Shown: one piece after another, positions 40,353 to 48,971 of the stretch
Numbering within the stretch: position 1 is the stretch's first letter
How the letters are laid out: every line of letters begins with the position of its first letter
From: a virus
Virus record (IMG/VR): IMGVR_UViG_3300050132_000084
Coordinates: 86,146-150,145 of that record
DNA length: 64,000 bases
Reading direction: 5' to 3' (one strand)
Made by a program: the position numbers and the translations under genes
The notes under the pieces: model-generated
Seen by the model: the letters and a program-made list of their open reading frames with translations, nothing else
Databases searched by the model: none
What the model was told of the DNA's origin: nothing

Positions 40353-40522
40353 TTTGTTTCTCCAGCCCCTGAACCCGAGGCGCGGTTGGCGTTGTGCCGA
40401 TGAATTCAGTATACTCCCATTGGGCGCAATCGCAAGTGTTTTTTGATTTATTTTGCACAGGGAGTTAAATATATAATTCCCTAATATTATGGTTAAGAGT
40501 GGTAACTAACATAAGGAATTGT

Positions 40523-40684
40523 ATGAAACTCTTTACAGGTCTTATACGTGTCGTCATCACTCTACCTGTCACCATCCCCATAGCTGTTATACATACTTTC
40601 GTACCCACCAATAAAATCAAAAATAAATCTCATGCATTAGTCATGAAGATTGTGGGTATGCCGGAAAATACTGAGTGTAAATAA
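40523..40684 (+). CDS. Small membrane protein, 53 aa
   Basis: ATG 40523 with AAGGA SD. MKLFTGLIRVVITLPVTIPI and AVIHTF form one membrane helix, then a basic segment. Function unknown. It lies between the GC-rich islet and a repeat gene. Confidence 0.55.
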   Translation: MKLFTGLIRVVITLPVTIPIAVIHTFVPTNKIKNKSHALVMKIVGMPENTECK

Positions 40685-40701
40685 TACATTATGGAGAAAT
40701 A

Positions 40702-41214
40702 ATGAGTAAAAAATTCCTAGCAAAATACGGCACTCCTGCACATCAGGATAAACTAGTCAATGATAGTGATCCATATGTTCGTCGAATTGTTGCCATACAC
40801 GGTAATGATTCACACAGAGATAAACTAGTCAATGATAGTGATCCATATGTTCGTCGAATTGTTGCCATACACGGTAATGATTCCCACAGAGATAAACTAG
40901 TCAATGATAGTAATTGTGGTGTTCGTCGAATTGTTGCCATACACGGTAATGATTCACACAGAGATAAATTAGTCAATGATAGTGATTGGGCTGTTCGTGA
41001 AAATGTTGCCCAACATGGTAATGATTCACACAGAGATAAACTAGTCAATGATAGTGATTGGTCTGTTCGTAAAATGGTTGCTAAACACGGTAATGATTCA
41101 CACAGAGATAAACTAATCAATGATAGTCATCCATCTGTTAGTAACTATGCCAAACATTATATGAAATCAAATAAAACTGAATCACTATTAACTATTGCCA
41201 GAAATTTACTATGA
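40702..41214 (+). CDS. LRV-like repeat protein, 6 units, type A tail
   Basis: Units DPYV-RI-IH twice in a row, NCGV-RI-IH, DWAV-EN-QH, DWSV-KM-KH, HPSV. Tail ESLLTIARNLL (type A, followed by an ordinary gene with ATGA overlap). Upstream is a four-codon frame, ATG GAG AAA TAA, whose stop overlaps the ATG; it may be the head of a gene displaced by the repeat unit. Confidence 0.85.
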   Translation: MSKKFLAKYGTPAHQDKLVNDSDPYVRRIVAIHGNDSHRDKLVNDSDPYVRRIVAIHGNDSHRDKLVNDSNCGVRRIVAIHGNDSHRDKLVNDSDWAVRENVAQHGNDSHRDKLVNDSDWSVRKMVAKHGNDSHRDKLINDSHPSVSNYAKHYMKSNKTESLLTIARNLL

Positions 41215-41399
41215 TTCTACCAATAGAATGGAATGAATTCGACAATTATAAAGAATCAGAAATTCACTGTAAATGTGGGTGTATATTCATTTCTCATTAC
41301 CAAAAAATTTATGGCGAACACCCACATTATATCACCAGAAAAAATTGTCCAATGTGTACTTCCAAAGAACATGCAATTAAAGTATCATTATTAAATTAA
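41211..41399 (+). CDS. Small zinc-ribbon-like protein, 62 aa
   Basis: IEWNEFDNYKESEIHCKCGC and RKNCPMCTSKEH give two Cys pairs for a zinc ribbon. Coupled to the repeat gene before it. Function unknown. Confidence 0.6.
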   Translation: MILPIEWNEFDNYKESEIHCKCGCIFISHYQKIYGEHPHYITRKNCPMCTSKEHAIKVSLLN

Positions 41400-41400
41400 C

Positions 41401-41850
41401 ATGATATCATTTAAACAATTCCTTCATGAAAATACTAAACCATTATACGTTTCACGCAAACTGAATAACGCCTCACAATTAGTTGCATGGGCCAAAGAAA
41501 ATGGATTCGTCGATATACTGAATCCAGATGATATGCATGTTACTATAGCATATTCCAAATCACCCATGAATTGGGCTATCATCAAACCCCATACCCATGA
41601 TCTAACCGTTCAGGATGAATCAAGATGCATTAAAACCCTTGGTAATGCATCCGTACTCAGAATAGACTCAGCAGAGCTACAACACCGCTTTAAACAGTTT
41701 ATTCAAGCTGGTGCATCATACGATCATCCTGATTATCAACCACATGTGACTATTTCCTATACGAAACAAAATAAAGATGGTATCAAACCATTCACTGGTA
41801 TACTACAATTTGGTGCAGAAAAATTCGAACCAATTGATGAAGATAAATAG
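41401..41850 (+). CDS. 2H phosphoesterase, Acb1-like (anti-CBASS) candidate
   Basis: 149 residues, about the size of T4 gp57B/Acb1. Two HxT motifs, H46-V-T48 (MHVTIAYSK) and H115-V-T117 (PHVTISYTK), define the 2H fold, and the LNPDDMHVTIAYS context resembles the LHSTLLYSR of the Acb1 family, which degrades cyclic nucleotide signals of CBASS defence. The N-terminus MISFKQFLHENTKPLYVS looks like a T4 capsid-targeting peptide followed by the first 2H strand. If packaged, it could act from the moment of infection. Substrate is inferred only; other 2H enzymes process RNA ends or ADP-ribose derivatives. Confidence 0.75.
   Translation: MISFKQFLHENTKPLYVSRKLNNASQLVAWAKENGFVDILNPDDMHVTIAYSKSPMNWAIIKPHTHDLTVQDESRCIKTLGNASVLRIDSAELQHRFKQFIQAGASYDHPDYQPHVTISYTKQNKDGIKPFTGILQFGAEKFEPIDEDK
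41842..41849 (+). promoter_or_regulatory. Late-type box GATAAATA
   Basis: Overlaps the end of the 2H gene, 29 bases before the gp25-like start. Probably drives the whole wedge operon. Confidence 0.55.
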
Positions 41851-41877
41851 TCATTAGAACTATTTTTAAGGTGAACC

Positions 41878-42288
41878 ATGGGTATCGTAGCAACAGTTTC
41901 ATCAGTCAACCAACAATTTACCGATTTGGACTTATCATTCCAACAAAATCCTATTACCGGCGATGTCTCACAATTGCTTGATTCCTATGCCGTGACACAG
42001 GCTATGATTAATCTTATCTTGTTGAATCCATATGAAGTGCCATTTCATCCTGAGATTTCATCACAAGCTAATGCACTATTGTTCGAATTGGATTCTCCTG
42101 CATTACAAGCTACAATTAAAACTACTATCATTCAAGTTATCACAAAATTTGAACCAAGAGTACAACTATATGAAGTGTATGTGGTTCCAAATTATATTGA
42201 TAATGGATATGATGTGACAGTAAAATTTACTATTATTGGTTCAGGTATCACGTATCAGGTAAGAACACTTCTAACGAGAACGCTATAA
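41878..42288 (+). CDS. 25: gp25-like baseplate wedge protein
   Basis: 136 residues (T4: 132). DLDLSFQQNPITGDVSQLLD, AVTQAMINLILLNPYEVPFH and the closing EVYVVPNYIDNGYDVTVKFT are the GPW/gp25 family pattern; F..NP.T.D...... and NPYE.PF are diagnostic. A core wedge and sheath-initiating protein. Its stop overlaps the ATG of a repeat gene. Confidence 0.9.
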   Translation: MGIVATVSSVNQQFTDLDLSFQQNPITGDVSQLLDSYAVTQAMINLILLNPYEVPFHPEISSQANALLFELDSPALQATIKTTIIQVITKFEPRVQLYEVYVVPNYIDNGYDVTVKFTIIGSGITYQVRTLLTRTL

Positions 42289-43181
42289 TGAGTAAAAAAT
42301 TCCTAGCAAAATACGGCACTCCTGCACATCAGGATAAACTAGTCAATGATAGTGATTCAAATGTTCGTGAAAATGTTGCCAAACACGGTAATGATTCCCA
42401 CAGAGATAAACTAGTCAATGATAGTGATCCATATGTTCGTAGAATGGTTGCTGAACGTGGTAATGATTCACACAGAGATAAACTAGTCAATGATAGTGAT
42501 TCAAATGTTCGTGAAAATGTTGCCATACACGGTAATGATTCACACAGAGATAAACTAGTCAATGATAGTGATTCAAATGTTCGTGAAAATGTTGCCAAAC
42601 ATGGTAATGATTCCCACAGAGATAAACTAGTCAATGATAGTGATTCAAATGTTCGTCAATTGGTTGCTCAACACGGTAATGATTCTGACAGAGATAAACT
42701 AGTCAATGATAACCATTCATCTGTTCGTGCAATGGTTGCTCAACACGGTAATGATTCACACAGAGATAAACTAATCAATGATAGTGATTGGTCTGTTCGT
42801 GAAATGGTTGCTAAACACGGTAATGATTCACACAGAGATAAACTAGTCAATGATAGTGATTGGTCTGTTCGTGGAATGGTTGCTGAACGTGGTAATGATT
42901 CCCACAGAGATAAACTAGTCAATGATAGTCATTGGGCTGTTCGTGAAAATGTTGCTGAACGTGGTAATGATTCACACAGAGATAAACTAGTCAATGATAG
43001 TGATTGGTCTGTTCGTAAAATGGTTGCTAAACACGGTAATGATTCACACAGAGATAAACTAGTCAATGATAGTAGTCCATATGTTCGTGAAATGGCCAAA
43101 CATTATATGAAATCAAATAAAAACGAATCACTATTAACTATTGCCAGAAATTTAATTAAGGAATCAAATGTCAAACAATAA
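42288..43181 (+). CDS. LRV-like repeat protein, 11 units, type A tail
   Basis: 297 residues, the longest member, placed between wedge genes 25 and 6. Words DSNV (four times), DPYV, NHSSV, DWSV (three times), HWAV, SPYV; one linker reads SDRDKL. The 3' end encodes TIARNLIKESNVKQ and carries the AAGGA SD for gene 6, whose ATG lies 14 bases inside. Removing this gene would leave gp25 and gp6 adjacent, as in other T4-like phages. Confidence 0.9.
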   Translation: MSKKFLAKYGTPAHQDKLVNDSDSNVRENVAKHGNDSHRDKLVNDSDPYVRRMVAERGNDSHRDKLVNDSDSNVRENVAIHGNDSHRDKLVNDSDSNVRENVAKHGNDSHRDKLVNDSDSNVRQLVAQHGNDSDRDKLVNDNHSSVRAMVAQHGNDSHRDKLINDSDWSVREMVAKHGNDSHRDKLVNDSDWSVRGMVAERGNDSHRDKLVNDSHWAVRENVAERGNDSHRDKLVNDSDWSVRKMVAKHGNDSHRDKLVNDSSPYVREMAKHYMKSNKNESLLTIARNLIKESNVKQ

Positions 43182-44991
43182 TTTGGTAGCAATGGATTTC
43201 GATACCATCAAAGCCGATCTTCAATCATACCTACAAAATCAATCACAATGGTCTGATTATAATTTCGAAGGATCAGGCTTAACTCAAATTATCAATATCC
43301 TTGCATATAATCAATCAAACCTTGCTTATCTCGCTAATGCATCATTGAACGAATGTTTTATTGATAGCTCAGTGAAACGTGGTTCAGCTATATCACGTGC
43401 CAAAGAATCTAACTATTGCCCACAATCAGCTACATCAGCCATGGCAGTCGTTAATATCATTATTCCTGCACCACTAACCACTAGTGGCCCATTAACGCTT
43501 CCACAATATACCCCATTTACAACCAATCTGTCTACAGGTAACTTCACCTTCTATAATAGACAGGCTGCTACAGCTTTCCCAATTTCCGGCCAATATACAT
43601 TTAATAATGTCCAATTGTTCGAAGGTACTATCATTCAAAATAGTTTCACTGTCGGTGCAAATAATAGCGTCGTGGATACTACATTCACCCTACAAAATTC
43701 TAATATCGATACTGAATCTATCCAAGTCTATGTTCAACAATCTATTTCAAATTCAACTATAACACCATGGTATCCTGTCTCAGAATATGCCATGACTTCA
43801 CCTACATCAAATACATATTTCGTTCAGGCTAACTCCGATGAACAATATCAACTACAATTCGGTGATGGTGTGTTAGGTGCATTACTTCAAATTGGGAACA
43901 TCGTAGTAGTGACCTATCAAGTATGTAATACAACACAACCAAATACAGTACAATCATTTCCTCAGACATTTAACACACAATCAATTGCAGGTAATACTGG
44001 ATTAGTAATTAACACTGTTCAAAATTCAATTGGTGGTGCCGAAGAAGAAACTACACAGGAAATCCAGTTGAATGCACCTTTAATTATGTCTGCAAACAAT
44101 CGCTGTGTCATTGAAGATGACTATACTTCCATCATCAAGAAATATGCATCCGTTGTCCAATCCATAAACGTTTATGGTGGAGAAAAAGCTAATCCACCTG
44201 TCTATGGTAAAGTGTTCATCACACTGGAACCAATAACAGGCTATGTTGTGCCAGACACAGTGAAATCATATATTACTGATACCATCCTTGCCTCACGCTC
44301 TATGATGACCATCATTCCAGAATATGTCGATCCAGATTACACTTATCTTACCTTCAATTCAACTGTTTTGTATGATGATACATTGACAACATTAACAGCT
44401 TCTGATATTGCATCTAATGTGAATACATCAATTCTCAATTATGTGGCTAATAATCTATCTGACTTTAACCAGAATTTCTATTCTTCACAATTATCCACGG
44501 CTATAGATAATACCAATGATTCAATATTAGGTAATACCCTAGTCGTTAATCTACAAAAACGATTCACTGTGAATTATGGTGTTCCACTTTATACTACCTG
44601 TAATTTCAATAACCCAATTGCACCAAATACAATTTATACAAATTGCTTCACCTATTACACAGGAACAAACCTTCAGACAGCTTATATCCAAGATGACAGC
44701 AACGGTAACTTACAAATTCTAACATTTGGTACAGGCTTAGTCATTGTCCCAATTATAGGCACAGTGAACTATTCTACAGGTATGGTTTCCCTAAATGGGT
44801 TAAATATTAATTCTATCACTGGTATCCAAGGTGTATTGAAATTTAATGCTGCACCATTAATTGAAGTTTCTAATTTGTTAGTAACCACTAACAAAATATT
44901 GAAATTGGATGATTCGGCTATGAGTGTAAGTGATAATGTTGTGGCAGGTATCACCATTCAGGCTAATGCAATTAACCAGAGTACCCAATAA
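43168..44991 (+). CDS. 6: gp6-like baseplate wedge protein
   Basis: 607 residues (T4: 660). FDTIKADLQSYLQNQSQWSD, ILAYNQSNLAYLANASLNEC, SVKRGSAISRAKESNYCPQS, the mid EDDYTSIIKKYASVVQSINV and GKVFITLEP match the gp6/J-like baseplate wedge. It forms the inner ring dimer of the plate. TAATG joins it to a repeat gene. Its last 100 bases are duplicated downstream. Confidence 0.9.
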   Translation: MSNNNLVAMDFDTIKADLQSYLQNQSQWSDYNFEGSGLTQIINILAYNQSNLAYLANASLNECFIDSSVKRGSAISRAKESNYCPQSATSAMAVVNIIIPAPLTTSGPLTLPQYTPFTTNLSTGNFTFYNRQAATAFPISGQYTFNNVQLFEGTIIQNSFTVGANNSVVDTTFTLQNSNIDTESIQVYVQQSISNSTITPWYPVSEYAMTSPTSNTYFVQANSDEQYQLQFGDGVLGALLQIGNIVVVTYQVCNTTQPNTVQSFPQTFNTQSIAGNTGLVINTVQNSIGGAEEETTQEIQLNAPLIMSANNRCVIEDDYTSIIKKYASVVQSINVYGGEKANPPVYGKVFITLEPITGYVVPDTVKSYITDTILASRSMMTIIPEYVDPDYTYLTFNSTVLYDDTLTTLTASDIASNVNTSILNYVANNLSDFNQNFYSSQLSTAIDNTNDSILGNTLVVNLQKRFTVNYGVPLYTTCNFNNPIAPNTIYTNCFTYYTGTNLQTAYIQDDSNGNLQILTFGTGLVIVPIIGTVNYSTGMVSLNGLNINSITGIQGVLKFNAAPLIEVSNLLVTTNKILKLDDSAMSVSDNVVAGITIQANAINQSTQ

Positions 44992-45434
44992 TGAGTAAAA
45001 AATTCCTAGCAAAATACGGCACTCCTGCACATCAGGATAAACTAGTCAATGATAGTCATTGGGCTGTTCGTGCAATGGTTGCTATACATGGTAATGATTC
45101 ACACAGAGATAAACTAGTCAATGATAGTCATCCATATGTTCGTGGAATGGTTGCTGAACATGGTAATGATTCCCACAGAGATAAACTAGTCAATGATAGT
45201 CATTGGGCTGTTCGTGAAAATGTTGCTGAACGTGGTAATGATTCACACAGAGATAAACTAGTCAATGATAGTGATTGGTCTGTTCGTGCAAATGTTGCCA
45301 TACACGGTAATGATTCACATCGAGATAAATTAGTCAATGATAGTAATTGTGGTGTTCGTAACTATGCCAAACATTATATGAAATCAAATAAAAACGAATC
45401 ACTATTAACTATTGCCAGAAATTTAATTAAATGA
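44991..45434 (+). CDS. LRV-like repeat protein, 5 units, type A tail (left duplicate)
   Basis: HWAV-AM-IH, HPYV-GM-EH, HWAV-EN-ER, DWSV-AN-IH, NCGV. It occupies the left arm of a local tandem duplication; compared with the right copy it has three units fewer and a different word order, so the repeats were reshuffled after or during duplication. Confidence 0.9.
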   Translation: MSKKFLAKYGTPAHQDKLVNDSHWAVRAMVAIHGNDSHRDKLVNDSHPYVRGMVAEHGNDSHRDKLVNDSHWAVRENVAERGNDSHRDKLVNDSDWSVRANVAIHGNDSHRDKLVNDSNCGVRNYAKHYMKSNKNESLLTIARNLIK

Positions 45435-45499
45435 TCAATAATTCAGCATTATCACCTATAGTTTTCTCACAGTTCCCACAAAATATTGAAATTGGATGA
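45431..45499 (+). pseudogene. Truncated copy of the gene 7 start
   Basis: MINNSALSPIVFSQFPQN is identical to the start of the gene at 46237, then the frame enters duplicated gene 6 sequence (IEIG) and stops at 45497-45499. By-product of the tandem duplication. Confidence 0.9.
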
Positions 45500-45577
45500 T
45501 TCGGCTATGAGTGTAAGTGATAATGTTGTGGCAGGTATCACCATTCAGGCTAATGCAATTAACCAGAGTACCCAATA

Positions 45578-46240
45578 ATGAGTAAAAAATTCCTAGCAAA
45601 ATACGGCACTCCTGCACATCAGGATAAACTAGTCAATGATAGTGATCCAAATGTTCGTGAAAATGTTGCTACATACGGTAATGATTCACACAGAGATAAA
45701 CTAGTCAATGATAGTGATCCATATGTTCGTAGAATGGTTGCTGAACGTGGTAATGATTCACACAGAGATAAACTAGTCAATGATAGTGATTCAAATGTTC
45801 GTCAATTGGTTGCTCAACACGGTAATGATTCACACAGAGATAAACTAGTCAATGATAACCATTCATCTGTTCGTGCAATGGTTGCTATACATGGTAATGA
45901 TTCACACAGAGATAAACTAGTCAATGATAGTCATTGGGCTGTTCGTAGAATGGTTGCTGAACGTGGTAATGATTCACACAGAGATAAACTAGTCAATGAT
46001 AGTGATTGGTCTGTTCGTGGAATGGTTGCTGAACGTGGTAATGATTCACACAGAGATAAACTAGTCAATGATAGTAATTGGGCTGTTCGTGAAAATGTTG
46101 CCCAACACGGTAATGATTCACACAGAGATAAATTAGTCAATGATAGTGATCCAGATGTTCGTAGAATGGTTGCCAAACATTATATGAAATCAAATAAAAA
46201 CGAATCACTATTAACTATTGCCAGAAATTTAATTAAATGA
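45578..46240 (+). CDS. LRV-like repeat protein, 8 units, type A tail (right duplicate)
   Basis: DPNV-EN-TY, DPYV-RM-ER, DSNV-QL-QH, NHSSV-AM-IH, HWAV-RM-ER, DWSV-GM-ER, NWAV-EN-QH, DPDV-RM. The upstream 97 bases are a copy of the gene 6 end, including its stop, so the TAATG start context is conserved. The stop overlaps gene 7 by ATGA. Confidence 0.9.
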   Translation: MSKKFLAKYGTPAHQDKLVNDSDPNVRENVATYGNDSHRDKLVNDSDPYVRRMVAERGNDSHRDKLVNDSDSNVRQLVAQHGNDSHRDKLVNDNHSSVRAMVAIHGNDSHRDKLVNDSHWAVRRMVAERGNDSHRDKLVNDSDWSVRGMVAERGNDSHRDKLVNDSNWAVRENVAQHGNDSHRDKLVNDSDPDVRRMVAKHYMKSNKNESLLTIARNLIK

Positions 46241-47673
46241 TCAATAATTCAGCATTATCACCTATAGTTTTCTCACAGTTCCCACAAAATATCAGGGAAA
46301 ACTACCCCGTATTCATGCAATTCATAGCCGATTACTATGCGTTCATGGAACAAAATTATAACTCCCCAACTAATGTAATCCAAAATCTACGGGATTTAAT
46401 CGATATAGATAATACTACCGATCAATTCCTTACATTGTTCCCTAGAGCATATCAAAATCATATCCCACAAATCGTGGCTGTGGATCGTCGCTTACTCTCA
46501 AAAGCCATGGTGGAAGTGTATCAAACAAAAGGATCACTAACATCGTTCCAATTGTTGTTCAGACTTATCTATAATGTCGATATCGAAATTACCTATCCAA
46601 AAACTCAGATGCTTCGTACATCCGATGGAAAATGGATTCAACTTTCATCTATCAGAGTAAATGTAACAAATGGTAATATCAATCAAATCATCGGTAGAAT
46701 AGTAAGTACTAATAATTCAACAGGAAATGTGACAGCTTCAGTTACCAATTATTCGTTGATTTCAGGATCACTATATGAAGTGTTCTTTGAAAATATTGCA
46801 CCCGGTACGACATTCTTTATTGGTGATACAGTTTCATTCAATGGAACTAATGTAACTGGTACTCTCATGGCAACTATAGTTTCATATACAATAGTCAATG
46901 CCGGTACTGGATTCACTCCCGGTCAAATATTCAATGTGAATACATCTTCCGGTAACGGTGCATCATTCAAAGTAACTACCACAAATTCTGCTGGTGGTAT
47001 TGTCACTTTGACACCATTAACATTTGGTAATGGATATAAAACAAATTATTTCGCCACACTATATCCATATACAACTCAGCTTGGCGTTCCATCTACATAT
47101 AATGATTTCACTGGTGGATTCATTTGTGATGGTACTCTAACTAATTCTTCAGGTAAAGTTCTTCAGACTTTCCATGATGATGCCTCACATGCACCCGGTA
47201 AACAATATGTCGATTCCAGTGCAGCTAAAGTCCTCATGATTCTTGGGGCTGTATCAAATTATGCTGGATATTATTCTGCATCAGATGGCTTCCTATCAGA
47301 TGAAATAGTCCTTCAGGATGGTGTGTTCTATCAAGATTTCTCATATCTGATTAAATCTGTATTACCTGTCAACCAATATAGAAACACAGTCCAAAAAATA
47401 TTGCATCCTGCTGGTACTAAAATGTTCGGTGAATATCAGCTTGGTCAAGACCTAAATATTGTGGTATCACAATCAGGCGATGCACCAAATCTTAGTAATC
47501 TCGATTTCAATGATTTCGTCATTCCAGTGGATTCTATTTCACTTTATGAAACACCAGCAACAGTTTCAGATTCTGTAATACTAAATACTGATCATGGATC
47601 AATTCTTCAGGTTAATTATATGGACGTAACATATGTTGATGTTACTTACGTTGGAACACTTACAACATTCTAA
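46237..47673 (+). CDS. gp7-like (N-terminal part) baseplate wedge protein
   Basis: 478 residues; T4 gp7 is about 1030, so only its first part is represented. FPQNIRENYPVFMQFIADYY, LTSFQLLFRLIYNVDIEITY and a beta-rich rest with GNGASFKVTTTNSAGGI and KQYVDSSAAKVLMILG. Such shorter gp7-like proteins precede gp8 in many T4-like phages. It links outer wedge and tail fibres. Annotated from context and N-terminal pattern. Confidence 0.7.
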   Translation: MINNSALSPIVFSQFPQNIRENYPVFMQFIADYYAFMEQNYNSPTNVIQNLRDLIDIDNTTDQFLTLFPRAYQNHIPQIVAVDRRLLSKAMVEVYQTKGSLTSFQLLFRLIYNVDIEITYPKTQMLRTSDGKWIQLSSIRVNVTNGNINQIIGRIVSTNNSTGNVTASVTNYSLISGSLYEVFFENIAPGTTFFIGDTVSFNGTNVTGTLMATIVSYTIVNAGTGFTPGQIFNVNTSSGNGASFKVTTTNSAGGIVTLTPLTFGNGYKTNYFATLYPYTTQLGVPSTYNDFTGGFICDGTLTNSSGKVLQTFHDDASHAPGKQYVDSSAAKVLMILGAVSNYAGYYSASDGFLSDEIVLQDGVFYQDFSYLIKSVLPVNQYRNTVQKILHPAGTKMFGEYQLGQDLNIVVSQSGDAPNLSNLDFNDFVIPVDSISLYETPATVSDSVILNTDHGSILQVNYMDVTYVDVTYVGTLTTF

Positions 47674-47685
47674 AAGGCAATACTC

Positions 47686-48135
47686 ATGTTTAAAGACTCA
47701 ATCATAGTAACAGGCAAACTTCAACTAAATTTATTTGATAGTAATAATGTGTTACAAAGTACCACTGATATCGATAATCTTGTGGTAACAGTTGGTAAAA
47801 TTCATATTGCAGCACTCCTAAGTTCATCACCACCACCCACTGCCATGGGTTGGATTGCTGTGGGTACTGGAACCACCACCCAAACTATTGGTGATACGTT
47901 GCTTCAATCTGAGATTGGTACTCGTGTGGCTGTCACCAAACCATCATCAGGTCAAGTTGTTACATATTCAGCAACATTCAGTCCGGGTAATGCTACAGGT
48001 GCATGGGCCGAAGCTGGTATCTTTAATAGTGCAACCATTAATGCCGGTACTATGTTAGCCCATACTACTTTTCCTGTCGTGAATAAAGCATCAGGTGATA
48101 CAATAGTCGTAACTTGGTCTGTTACTATATCATAA
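47686..48135 (+). CDS. Small virion-type beta protein, 149 aa
   Basis: MFKDSIIVTGKLQLNLFDSN, VGKIHIAALLSS, MGWIAVGTGTTTQTIGDTLL, GAWAEAGIFN. The layout (GKV...L.S, MG..AVGTG, E.G.FN) is that of small tail/fibre-linked phage proteins. TAATG overlap with the next repeat gene. Confidence 0.65.
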   Translation: MFKDSIIVTGKLQLNLFDSNNVLQSTTDIDNLVVTVGKIHIAALLSSSPPPTAMGWIAVGTGTTTQTIGDTLLQSEIGTRVAVTKPSSGQVVTYSATFSPGNATGAWAEAGIFNSATINAGTMLAHTTFPVVNKASGDTIVVTWSVTIS

Positions 48136-48971
48136 TGAGTAAAGAATTCCTAGCACAATACGGCACTCCTGCACATCAGGATAAACTAGTCAATGATAGT
48201 GATTCAAATGTTCGTGCAGGGGTTGCTCAACACGGTAATGATGCACATCAGGATAAACTAGTCAATGATAGTGATCCAAATGTTCGTGCAGGGGTTGCCA
48301 GATGTGGCACTCCTGCACATCAGGATAAACTAGTCAATGATAGTGATCCATATGTTCGTAAAATGGTTGCCAAACATGGTAATGATTCCCACAGAGATAA
48401 ACTAGTCAATGATAGTGATCCAAATGTTCGTGCAAATGTTGCCCAACACGGTAATGATTCACACAGAGATAAATTAGTCAATGATAGTGATTGGGCTGTT
48501 CGTGAAAATGTTGCTGAACGTGGTAATGATTCACACAGAGATAAACTAGTCAATGATAGTGATTGGTCTGTTCGTCGAATTGTTGCCCAACATGGTAATG
48601 ATTCACATCAGGATAAACTAGTCAATGATAGTGATTGGTCTGTTCGTGGAAATGTTGCCATACACGGTAATGATTCCCACAGAGATAAACTAGTCAATGA
48701 TAGTGATTGGTCTGTTCGTGGAAATGTTGCTGAACGTGGTAATGATTCACACAGAGATAAACTAGTCAATGATAGTGAACCATCTGTTCGTAGAATGGTT
48801 GCCATACACGGTAATGATTCACATCGAGATAAATTAGTCAATGATAGTAATTGTGGTGTTCGTAACTATGCCAAACATTATATGAAATCAAATAAAAACG
48901 AATCACTATTAAAAACTGCTCCACTATTAAAAACAGAATCATTTTCTACATTCGTGAAAAATAATGAGTAA
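48135..48971 (+). CDS. LRV-like repeat protein, 10 units, type B tail
   Basis: First of a four-gene train. Two early linkers keep the cap-like HQDKL form (NDAHQDKL, GTPAHQDKL after VARC), showing that the N-terminal cap itself can be copied into the array. Words DSNV, DPNV (twice), DPYV, DWAV, DWSV (three times), EPSV, NCGV; GN in slot two occurs only here. Confidence 0.9.
   Translation: MSKEFLAQYGTPAHQDKLVNDSDSNVRAGVAQHGNDAHQDKLVNDSDPNVRAGVARCGTPAHQDKLVNDSDPYVRKMVAKHGNDSHRDKLVNDSDPNVRANVAQHGNDSHRDKLVNDSDWAVRENVAERGNDSHRDKLVNDSDWSVRRIVAQHGNDSHQDKLVNDSDWSVRGNVAIHGNDSHRDKLVNDSDWSVRGNVAERGNDSHRDKLVNDSEPSVRRMVAIHGNDSHRDKLVNDSNCGVRNYAKHYMKSNKNESLLKTAPLLKTESFSTFVKNNE

Larger units (their letters stand above)
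44891..46292 (+). repeat. Tandem duplication spanning gene 6 end, repeat gene and gene 7 start
   Basis: The block starting ACAAAATAT at 44891 (end of gene 6) through a repeat gene to ACAAAATAT at 45478 (inside a copy of the gene 7 start) is followed by a second copy from 45478 to ACAAAATAT at 46284-46292 in the real gene 7. The 9-base ACAAAATAT is the shared microhomology at the joint. Confidence 0.9.

Noticed and set aside
48320-48553. Possible CRISPR array in the periodic 72-base sequence
   Set aside because: The period is an exact multiple of three, continuous in frame, has no spacers of unrelated sequence, and codes for protein.
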